This document shows, one piece after another, positions 56,262 through 64,000 of a stretch of 64,000 bases of DNA. The notes beneath the pieces were generated by a model that saw nothing but the letters and a program-made list of their open reading frames with translations, made no database searches and was not told the origin of the DNA. A program made the translations under genes and the position numbers. Source of the stretch: Ephemerocybe angulata (lineage: Eukaryota > Basidiomycota > Agaricomycetes > Agaricales > Psathyrellaceae); the NCBI GenBank assembly GCA_013368325.1, contig JAACJK010000057.1, positions 62,001 to 126,000 of the forward strand, given 5' to 3'. Every line of letters begins with the position of its first letter. Within the stretch, counting starts at the first letter, position 1.

Positions 56262-58819
56262 CTAGACGTCGAAGTTGAAGAACTTCGCCAAGGGGTCGCG
56301 GTCTTCGGGCTCGGGCGTGGCAGGGGCACTCAGAACGGCCGACGTGCCAATCCAGGATGCACGTACAGCTTCTTCAACCTCCTTATCCAAAGCCAAGGCA
56401 ATAGTGCGGGACTTCCGGCTAGCGGGTGAATTGCTTTTAGCGAGCAAGATAGGCTTATATTTGTTGAAGCCTTCGATCTCCGCGAGACTCACAGCAATAG
56501 GCTGCGCAATTGGCTGATCTTGGGGGGTTGCACTTGGCGCGAGTTCTTCAGGCTGGGCCACAGCATCGGTACGTTCGGTATCTTTGCGCTCGGGGAGGGG
56601 TTTGCCCTTTCTCGGGGTCTTGGGGCGGGTGGCTGCGTTCTTGCGAACCCTACGCTTGAAGGAGGGGGCCTGGACAATAGCTGGGGCGACTTCCGTATCC
56701 TGGACATCTTGAGGTAAGGCTTCCGGCTCTTGAATAGGTTGGACTGCAGGAAAGACTTGGTCGCCGGCATTGAGGGCGTCGGGTTCGACTTGGGCAGATT
56801 CTGCGCCAGTCGCAGTCAGGGCGACGATGGGTATAGCAGCAGTCAAGAGGCCAGCTTGGGCTTCGATCTCGTTTTGAGGGAGTCCGGTACCGCTTTGCGC
56901 CTCTTCCTGGGCATCGTCCGTAGCAGCGCGCCCCGCGTCGGATGTATCCACCGCTACAGTAGCAGTAGCGGCGTCTTCGGAAACGGGAACGGCATTCTCC
57001 TCGCGTGTAATCGACACCGCGGTAGGAACATCCTCCTCGCCTGTAACAGACGCCGGGCTAGGAACATCGACAGTTGTGTTCGTAGCAGCCTCAGCGCGCT
57101 CGACATGCTCGCTGGCAACTGGGCTCGATTCAAGCTCGTTGGAGGGAATCGCAAGTTCAATCTCATGCTCAGAGAGCGGAACGGAAGGAGGTTGGAATAT
57201 GACAGAGGATGGGCCTGCAACTGCTCCCTCTTGTGTGGGAAATTCTGGACCAGGCTCTTCAGCAATGGCTGGCATTGGTGCTCGCTTCCGGCCTTTCTTG
57301 GCTGGGGGTCCAGATGTCCCTGCAGAACTCCTGGCTCGTTTCCTATTAGCAGTCATTCTGGCATCACGACGTCTATCAAGCTCGATCATGAGCTCCTTTC
57401 CTTGCTCCGTGAGCTCGAGTTCCTTCTTGACCTCCTCGTTGTCGCGTATTGCTTGCAACGCGGCCTTGATGCACGCCTTCTCACGGACACGCTCCCAAGC
57501 ATCTTGAATGAGCATTTCAAGCTGGTACACCTCCTCCGGAGTACGGTTTGACAACGCATTCATAACTGCCTCGAAATGAGCAAGGGTAGGCATCGCCTGA
57601 TCTGTTTCAAACTTGGCAAACGGGACGTAGGCAATCCCCTCCTCCTGCGCCTTGGCCTTCTTCGCCTCCAGAGTGGTCTTCTGCGCCTCCTCTGCCAGTT
57701 TGGCCCAAACAGCTTGTTCCTCTGTTGGTAGTTTCTTCCATGCCTTTTTGGCTTCACGGGCGTAGCATTGCCCGTCTAGCACGAGTCCGGAAGCCCGTTG
57801 CTCCTCCAAGTACAACGTCAACTCGTGCGCGGGCATCTCCTCCTGTTTCTGCTTTTCCTTTGCGACGAAATCACTTTTGAAGTAGATAAAAGAATTAGAC
57901 TCTTTTTTATCCATATCCCTGAGCTCGGTAAGCTTGCCCTTTGCAGCCTCGAGTTCCTCCGGGGTGACCTGCTTTGTGGGAGTGTGGGGAGGCAGGCGAC
58001 TCGAAGACGCGTAGATCTGCGGAGACGGATGGCCCGAGGCCGTCGTTGCGGGCGTCCCGACTGACGGATAGGGCGAGAATGGGGAGGCCGCGTTCAGCGA
58101 ATCCGGCGTGTTTGCGGCACTGCTGGCCAGCCTGGCGACCGGCGCGTGCATGTTCGTTGCCAGAGTGAGAGTGGGGCGATAACTCGGACCTTGGTGGTAA
58201 TTTGCCTGGTTCCATTGCCCAGGCGCATAGTATGGGGTGTGTGGGGGCGCGTATTGGCCAATGCCACCGCTACCCACGGGTCCCTGGCTATGGCTTTGCC
58301 ATGCATTTCGGTCGCCAGCAAAATAAGAAACAGGCCCATAACTCTGTCCTTGAGAGCTGCTTTGGTACAAGGATGAATTGCCCCAGTTCGGGGCGTTCTG
58401 GTACTGGGAGGGAGCGGGATTGCTCATCCCCTGTGGTTGGGGCAGCCCCGGGCCGATTCCTTGGCCAAACGTGTACGGACGCGAATTTGTAGCCGTATGA
58501 TAGGAAGTATGGTAGGAAGCTAAATAGTGGTTAGATTTTCGACGCGTACATGGCGCTGATAGGTCGTACCGGGCTGTGGCATTGCAGGATGCCCTCCAGA
58601 ATAGCCGTGCAGATTCATACTTTGGTAGTATTGATCTGCAACTGAGAACCGCGCATTAGCGATGAGGACGGAATGGGTAGAGAGCTAACGAGAGGGCTTA
58701 CCTTGATTCTGGTAATACGGAGCTTGTTGCGCGCCAGAGGTGCTTGCTCCTGGGGTGGGCTGGTGGTAGTAAGGCTGTTGAGGGTTTCCCGAAAAGGATC
58801 CTGGCTGTCGGTCTCCCAT
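56262..58819 (-). CDS. HMG-box-like protein with prion-like N-terminus (H2)
   Basis: Minus-strand exons 58702-58819, 58570-58641 and 56262-58519 join to 815 codons plus stop, with splice sites at the same positions as H1. The Gln/Tyr/Ser/Gly-rich N-terminus, Ala/Pro/Glu-rich second half, basic run KRRVRKNAATRPKTPRKGK and C-terminus DPLAKFFNFDV match H1. The HMG-like segment is clearer here: ESNSFIYFKSDFVAKEKQK, an insert, then AREAKKAWKKLPTEEQAVWAKLAEEAQK, which fits helices 1 to 3 of an HMG box with an enlarged first loop. A further basic patch (RKRARSSAGTSGPPAKKGRKR) lies mid-protein. Exon 2 is three codons longer than in H1. Both copies are open, so both may be functional. Confidence 0.8.
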
Positions 58820-59789
58820 CTCTATGGGATCGCCTACAGGGATAGTATGGGATATAAAGCCAAAGTGTGCGTGTATTAGCCGTAGAAAAGTCTAGGAAAC
58901 TGTACAGAGCAAGAAGTAAGAGGTCAAAGGCAGGACGAGCGCGATTGCCCAGTTAAGTAGCCGTGATTGCCGACGCTCGGCGTCAAACAAGTCACGTGTG
59001 CGCGTTGCGCTGAGTGGGAACCAATCTGAAGATTCTGAACCAATGCGTCCCCGCTACTACACCCAAACCTACCTTGTCGGCATGCATATGCATAATGCAC
59101 AGAGCGTAAGATGCCATGTAACATGGCTGTGGAGTAGCCAGGGCACAGCACAAAGCGGCAGAAGTCCTAGAGGCAATCGAGTTTTGATTCCACAGACTGG
59201 GAGCCTGTTGGGAGAATAATGGTAAGCTTCACGCCTTCAACACGGGAATATATCCGGGTGAAAGGGGTGGATATAGAAGTCAAGCGTCGACAGCGACATG
59301 CCCACAGTAGGCTGCCCTTACAGGGATGTTCCAATTGTTGCCCGTCTACGGTGCGCTGCAGATCCGAACGCACCGGTTCGGAGGCATGGTGTGCAACGTG
59401 AACTCGATTTACTCACCTATGTTCTGCAGGACCTCACTGCGGTCCCTCAAGGAACTCGCATGGCCTAGGGTCCACTGCAGGCTCCTAGTAGAGTATATCT
59501 GAAAGGCTCAGAGACGCGAATATCATCGGCTTTATGCTCTAGCAAGCGCTTCCTGGTGGCCGGTGGGCGATGGCTCGTTTTCGGCTCGTTTTCATTGGGG
59601 CCAGTATCCAGCGTAGCAGGAAAATGAATCCGTATACGTATTGTGCGACCGCAGTGCCACGGCGATACGATAGGTCGAAATCTGCTGCCCGCGTGCGCGA
59701 GTGAGGGCTCGGGGCCGCTCGGAGCTGGTGCAACCTGCAAGTTGAACCTTGCAAGAGTAACAGTGACCTGTGGAATATTGCGGTCAGAT

Positions 59790-60390
59790 CCTTGATGAAT
59801 GGAACACACCTATAGCCTTTCAATTTTGCGTCCTTCGTTCGACCCGTGCCACTCTCAAGATACTTGACTGATTTCCTAGGGATAGCAGACACAGCAGTAA
59901 CCTAGAGCCAGGGTGATATGGAAGTATGGCATGCGCTTGGACTGTCCATCCGTTGGGTATTCATACTTTGATAGTAGTGCTCTGCAACTAAGAACGGCGC
60001 ATTAGTAGCGAGAATGGGGTACGTAGAGAGCTGGAACGGTCTTATCTTACCTTGGTTCTGGAAGTAACGACTCGGAGTCCTTACTTCCAGAACCAAGGTA
60101 AGATAAAACCGGAGCCGTGTGCGAGAGTGAGTGCTCGGGGTCGCTCGAGGCATCCTGCAAGTTAAACGCTCAATGGAAGATTAACTATATGATACTTCGA
60201 AGGTCAGATCATTCCAACACGAAGATGAATGGAACGCACCTGGGGCCTTCCCACTTTCTTGTCCTTCGTTCGACCCGCACCACTCTCAAAGGTATTCGAC
60301 CAACTTCCTAGGGATACGAGAAACCGGACGACAACACAGAGCCAGGGTGGTACTGAAATATGGCATGCGCTGGGATTGTACGTTCGTGCA
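59790..60390. repeat. Tandem partial duplication within the right arm
   Basis: Two related blocks lie at about 59788-59940 and 60205-60370: GTCAGATC, GATGAATGGAAC(A/G)CACCT, CCTTCGTTCGACCC, TTCCTAGGGATA and ATGGCATGCGCT occur in the same order in both. Between them at 59950-60067 is a minus-strand broken copy of H-gene exons 1-2 (YFQNQG, YYQSMN). Confidence 0.7.
60042..60106. repeat. Perfect 26 bp inverted repeat with 13 bp loop
   Basis: Positions 60042-60067 and 60081-60106 are exact reverse complements of 26 bp, separated by 13 bp. The arms contain the exon 1 end and donor site of the H genes (CAGAACCAAGGTAAG), so the palindrome is two opposed copies of that junction. Confidence 0.95.
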
Positions 60391-60752
60391 GTATCGACAT
60401 AAGGAAGGTTAGCATTTACAGGCTACGATGGCGTTCAGAGTCGACGCGTTCTCTGGCCCATGAACCTGTTCGAGTGCAAGGTTGCCCAGTGTCGCGTCCC
60501 GGATTGTGTCGCCTTGCGCGTCATCGAGAAGTACAATGGGTTCAAAGGTTGGTGAGGTGAAGAATATGAAAGCTCTGAGGCGTGAAAAGGAGGGGAGATG
60601 CGAATATGAGCATTCTTGAATCGTGGGGCGTTCACTGAAAGCCACCCTTTGCAAATTGCCAGTGCCTGGGTCTACATCCGCTTGCAGGCGCCAGATCTTC
60701 CCAGCTCTCAGCCAATCGCAGTCCTAGAAATTAGGATTCCGTCTCCGGCAGG

Positions 60753-61815
60753 ATTTCAACATGGCCCCTATCTCTCCTCATGTCGACAGCTATTATACCA
60801 CCATGGTGCCAGAGGAACTGATATCTACCCTAAATTGAAAAATACAATCCATCTACACAGTAATCTGAGTATCTGAGCGGACGCCTGAAGGCACCAGCTA
60901 TATCTTACGCCGTCATAGTTAAACCTCCGAAAGGCGGCGACCAAACATTCCGCGACAAACTCGGTCGGACGAAGGATCTTTTCCTTGCCTTAAGCTTCTG
61001 CCTACCCAAGCCCCGCAACTTCCCTGAATTCCTCCCTCTTACTCAGAGAAGCATAGGGTATTCATGTCTGAGACCCGACAACTCTGCAAAGTTGGGTTAG
61101 CCAGACGCCGTTGCACGAGATCTCGTCGTGTCTGCAGGGCCTTGGGCAGGTACGAGGAGACTGGTTCACCAACTGGCTTGCATGCTGATACTATGATACT
61201 TATGTCGAGCTTAGGGACATGGGCATGACGCCTTCGGAAACTTGCCCTTAATTCCACTAGATCTCCGGATCCCCTTCTATGCGCTACAGTACTTGGCGCA
61301 AACGTGGCTATAAAGGTATTGACCCGGTCGAATTTCGACGTTACGGAGGGCATGTCGTACAGTTTCTTCGCCTTCCTGAGGCCCTTCTAGCAACATTTTC
61401 CCCCTGAAATGAATTGATACCCATGATGGAGTCAGAAAGGCAATTCCAGACTCGCGGATACGCACCTCGATCGTCGCCCACATGCGACAGTGTGGTCAAG
61501 CGCCGGCAAACCTGGGTCGCGCAGACCTATGGAGTCCACTGGCATTCAGGGAGGCCCGCGCCGTTACGCCTGGGCACAAAGAACATCAGACTGCCACTCA
61601 TGGTCGAAACCACGGAAACAGCAATGGCCCCTCGCAAGCTGTGGCTTGATTGCTATTCCGCTATGTGTGAGAAAACCTGCACTTCAATAAAAGCCCTCGA
61701 TTCCAAGTTCCCCTCTCGCCACCATCACTTCTCTTCCCCCCCCACACAGGACCGACATCTCCACCCACGTCGCATCCACCACAACTCGACCTCATATCTA
61801 GCATACTCTCTCGAT
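60753..61815. other. Interval between the right arm and H3
   Basis: About 1 kb. The plus-strand frame of H3 is open from 61414, but the sequence before 61816 has no motif and its Cys/His/Arg-rich translation looks non-coding. The H3 promoter should lie here. Confidence 0.4.
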
Positions 61816-62952
61816 ATGAAAATCGACGTTCCTGACAATCCAAGCGAGAAGAATCTCGAGGATAAGGTTGGCGAACCATCGGCGTCCAGTGGCAAGTTAG
61901 GCGCTTTGCGGCGGGTCCCGAACCCAGCGACGAGTTCAGCCCAACCACTTTGCTCTTCATGCACAGAGTGCCTGGCTCCCTCTACAAGCACTGTCGATGT
62001 CAGCGACGATAAGGTCGTTGAGACACTGAACAGCCCAAGTGGCCCAGTGGCAACGGCTCCAAGTTCCAGTGGCCCGCGACCCATCCTACGTGTTCCCGCA
62101 AGCGTACTTGGTGTCACAGGATCCGAGTGCACGATCGATATCCCAAACCCCGAATCGTATCCCTTGGATAACATGGAGACTTATCAGGACGCTAGCGGCA
62201 AGGTCAAGCCCCCACATAATACGTGGTTGATCTTCCGCTCCCTTGTTCGCAGCAACCTTCCTCCTGACGCCGTCTTTCTTGCGGAAGAGATCAAGAAAGT
62301 CCGCATCCAGAAGAAGGCGAAACCAACTGAAGCAGAAAGCACGTGGGAGGTAAAGAAAGAACCGACGGACGATGATTGGAAGGCTCTCTTGGTAGAAGAC
62401 GAGGAGGAACTCGACCCTGAGCCTTCGGGTGAGATCCTCCAAAGGAAGACCAAAACAGGGCATCCCGAAGTATGCGAGATGTTCAGGGAGAGACGAGATG
62501 CGGTGGTACGAGCCCACAAGGAAAGGTATCCCGACTATACGTCCTATAGGAAGCGGAAGAGCAAGTCACCATCCGATGTCGAAACTGCCGATAGTGCCAG
62601 TAAGAAGCGTTGGAGATACGTTCACAAGGCGGAGGAGGAGGCGGAGGAGGAGGAGGAGGAAGCACCTGCAGAAGTTACGGATCGAGCTACGAAACGGATT
62701 AAAACGGAGCCTGGCGACGACAGTGGCGCTCTTCATGCCGCCGGCGCATCTGCCAACCATTCTTCGCACACCGCCGGTATCCCTAGCTATTATCCTGGTG
62801 GTATTAGCAGTGGTGCCACACAGCCTCAATATTATTATGGCACCATGATGCTACCACCGCAATACAGTGTTTGTAGCTACTGCCTATACTGGTCCTCGCA
62901 ACCGCCCTATGCGCAAACTCCTACTCAGTCCCAGGACGTTATGGACAAGTAG
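61816..62952 (+). CDS. HMG-box-type protein with divergent box (H3)
   Basis: Start chosen at 61816 (MKIDVPDNPSEKN); the frame is open to 61414. From 61816 it has 378 codons plus stop, single exon. The middle holds IDIPNPESYPL, then VKPPHNTWLIFRSLVRSNLPPDAVFLAEEIKKV, which matches the start of a MAT-type HMG box (RPPNAFILFR). An acidic insert (EDEEELDPEPSGE) interrupts the domain, and MFRERRDAVVRAHKERYPDYTSYRKRKSK gives the third helix and the typical H...YPDY basic tail. A Glu run (EEEAEEEEEEAP, from a GAG repeat near 62630), TKRIKTEP and a Tyr-rich C-terminus follow. Probable nuclear DNA-binding protein; whether the interrupted box binds DNA is unknown. Part of the insert could be an unspliced in-frame intron. 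Confidence 0.68.
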   Translation: MKIDVPDNPSEKNLEDKVGEPSASSGKLGALRRVPNPATSSAQPLCSSCTECLAPSTSTVDVSDDKVVETLNSPSGPVATAPSSSGPRPILRVPASVLGVTGSECTIDIPNPESYPLDNMETYQDASGKVKPPHNTWLIFRSLVRSNLPPDAVFLAEEIKKVRIQKKAKPTEAESTWEVKKEPTDDDWKALLVEDEEELDPEPSGEILQRKTKTGHPEVCEMFRERRDAVVRAHKERYPDYTSYRKRKSKSPSDVETADSASKKRWRYVHKAEEEAEEEEEEAPAEVTDRATKRIKTEPGDDSGALHAAGASANHSSHTAGIPSYYPGGISSGATQPQYYYGTMMLPPQYSVCSYCLYWSSQPPYAQTPTQSQDVMDK

Positions 62953-63601
62953 TTATGTTTTCTTTACCTGGCTGGCCAGTGTTCAAACGTTCAGATTGCA
63001 CCTTCCTCTCGCACTAGCCTTGTAGCCCGACCTCGCTTAGCCTACAATAAGTACAATATCTTCCACTTCTTTACCTACATATGCCAGAATACAAGGCCCA
63101 GTTCCCAACCTTTACGATTGACATTCAATGGCGTTCCAATATGCAAGTTGGTGTAGACTCGTAAGCATCCCCTGATTGAGCTTGGACATCGGACAGCTAT
63201 TCCCAGCGTTGCTTAGTTCTGCGACAAAGCTATGGATTGCGCTCCTCCATCTACCATCGATTTGAACACACTTGATCTTCTGAATCTTGTACATGGAGGC
63301 TGACGCTCGATGCATCGTGGCAGTCACAAGGCCATGCCTAGATGCTTTTTTGAGACACTTCATTGTTCTACGAACTTCGCAGTTATTGGCGCCGCCATGA
63401 CTGAACTACGGAAAGGGTAACCGCTTGATAAGCCTTTGCCATTGTTACCATTGTCCGCCCATTGTTGTGCTGTTTTCGTGCACGTGACAAAGCGTAGAGG
63501 CGGTCTTGCTTGGTCTCGACTTTGCCACTGACTTCTTCCCTCCTCTCATCTTCTCCTCTTCGATCATCGCCGCCGAAATCTATTCTCAATCCCCTTCTTG
63601 C
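62953..63601. other. Intergenic region between tandem H3 and H4
   Basis: About 650 bp. Holds the 3' end of H3 and a CT-rich stretch (about 63528-63580) just before the H4 start, a likely promoter feature. No gene supported. Confidence 0.5.
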
Positions 63602-64000
63602 ATGCCTTCTGCTGCATCAACCAGAAGAACGACGACTGAAACGTCCGATGGTTGGCACCACGAATCTGTACCGTCGCCGTCGCCGTCGACCTCGCAGCTC
63701 CCCGCCAATGAGCCATCCCCGAGTAGCAAAGGCTTCTGCGAATGCACGGAACTCGACCCAGAACCAATCGCACAAGCATCGGGCGGCACCGAGCTGGGTC
63801 CTGTGCTAAAGGTCTACTTGCGGGACCATGACTCGGAGCTCAACTCGGACGAGGTCATATTGATCCGGCATCCCAGGTCATATACCCTGCAAACCAAGCT
63901 CAACAGAGACGGCGAACCTGGGCGACCTCCGAACAGCTTCATCGTCTTTCGTGCCCTTGTCAGCAAAGTCTTTACCATCAACGTAGGGTCCGTGGAAGAT
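63602..64000 (+). CDS. HMG-box-type protein, 5' part only (H4)
   Basis: Open from the ATG at 63602 to the window end (133 codons). The first 95 residues are Ser/Thr/Pro-rich and acidic. Near residue 117 begins GRPPNSFIVFRALVSK, the classic first helix of a MAT/Ste11-type HMG box, preceded by IRHPRSYTL as in H3 (IPNPESYPL). The rest is outside the window. Its box start is closer to consensus than H3. It is tandem with H3, which suggests local duplication. Confidence 0.72.
   Translation, partial: MPSAASTRRTTTETSDGWHHESVPSPSPSTSQLPANEPSPSSKGFCECTELDPEPIAQASGGTELGPVLKVYLRDHDSELNSDEVILIRHPRSYTLQTKLNRDGEPGRPPNSFIVFRALVSKVFTINVGSVED

Larger units (their letters stand above)
55910..60752. repeat. 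Right arm of the large inverted duplication
   Basis: Matches 43460-47930 in inverted orientation, from the gene 3' flank (GCCCATGTATATGTCGTATG near 56050) to the outer block CTTCCCAGCTCTCAGCCAAT (near 60700). It is longer than the left arm because of extra partial duplications between about 59790 and 60390. The homologous start codons are 45034 and 58819. Confidence 0.88.

Noticed and set aside
61414..61815. N-terminal extension of H3 from the first Met
   Set aside because: The extra 134 codons are Cys/His/Arg-rich without motif and unlike H4, whose box is preceded by a short acidic Ser-rich region as in H3 from 61816.
43460..64000. Mating-type locus reading of the HMG-gene cluster
   Set aside because: HMG-box genes define mating type in some fungi, but basidiomycete loci carry homeodomain and pheromone/receptor genes, none of which is visible here.
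1..64000. CRISPR arrays, bacterial operons, riboswitches, rRNA
   Set aside because: No regularly spaced short repeats or prokaryotic gene organisation; introns and gene content are fungal.

Overview
The window looks like chromosomal DNA of a filamentous basidiomycete, most likely an Agaricomycete. Genes are dense with 48-90 bp GT/AG introns, promoters are pyrimidine-rich, and I see a fungal Helitron, a PHO80-like cyclin, HMG-box genes and a JmjC protein family of the mushroom type. No bacterial-style operons, CRISPR arrays, rRNA or convincing tRNAs were seen. All assignments come from reading translated exons; no database search was run.

Region 1 (1-8252) is a Helitron Rep-helicase on the minus strand. 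It has the HUH motif, the paired-tyrosine motif, PIF1-type helicase motifs and a C-terminal cysteine-peptidase-like domain. A 307 bp foldback element with an 8 bp target-site duplication sits inside the helicase; removing it with one duplication copy restores one frame of 2535 codons.

Region 2 (about 9-41 kb) is an accessory-type cluster of repeated gene families I do not recognise. Family C has six members (9061-10279, 13558-14859, 17697-18985, 26543-29545, 33113-34421, 35038-36312). I resolved exons for all six, and every one carries the same five-exon core with identical intron phases (2,2,1,1) despite strong sequence divergence. Family A has three members (12263-13298, 37222-38845, 39702-41089), with an F-box-like or helical N-terminus followed by a nucleotidyltransferase-like GS...DxD motif. 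Family B has three short members (11537-11890, 15129-15620, 31887-32255). Members are interleaved and often divergent, for example C2/B2 share a 269 bp intergenic region. Within this cluster lie an 11-exon JmjC-like gene (21728-25460) whose metal ligands all appear replaced, and a separate five-exon gene (30119-31370).

Region 3 (about 41-43.4 kb) is repeat-rich and holds a minisatellite of roughly 100 bp units.

Region 4 (43.46-60.75 kb) is a large inverted duplication. Arms of about 4.5 and 4.8 kb each carry a complete three-exon HMG-like gene with a Gln/Tyr/Gly-rich N-terminus (45034-47588 plus; 56262-58819 minus). They flank about 8 kb holding a PHO80-type cyclin (50680-52908), an SP-repeat protein (54462-55400) and degenerate repeats. 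Extra broken copies of the HMG-like gene and a perfect 26 bp palindrome lie within the arms.

Region 5 (61-64 kb) has two more HMG-box-type genes in tandem, the second running off the window. The strongest candidate for something undescribed is the C/A/B gene-family cluster; its function cannot be read from the sequence.
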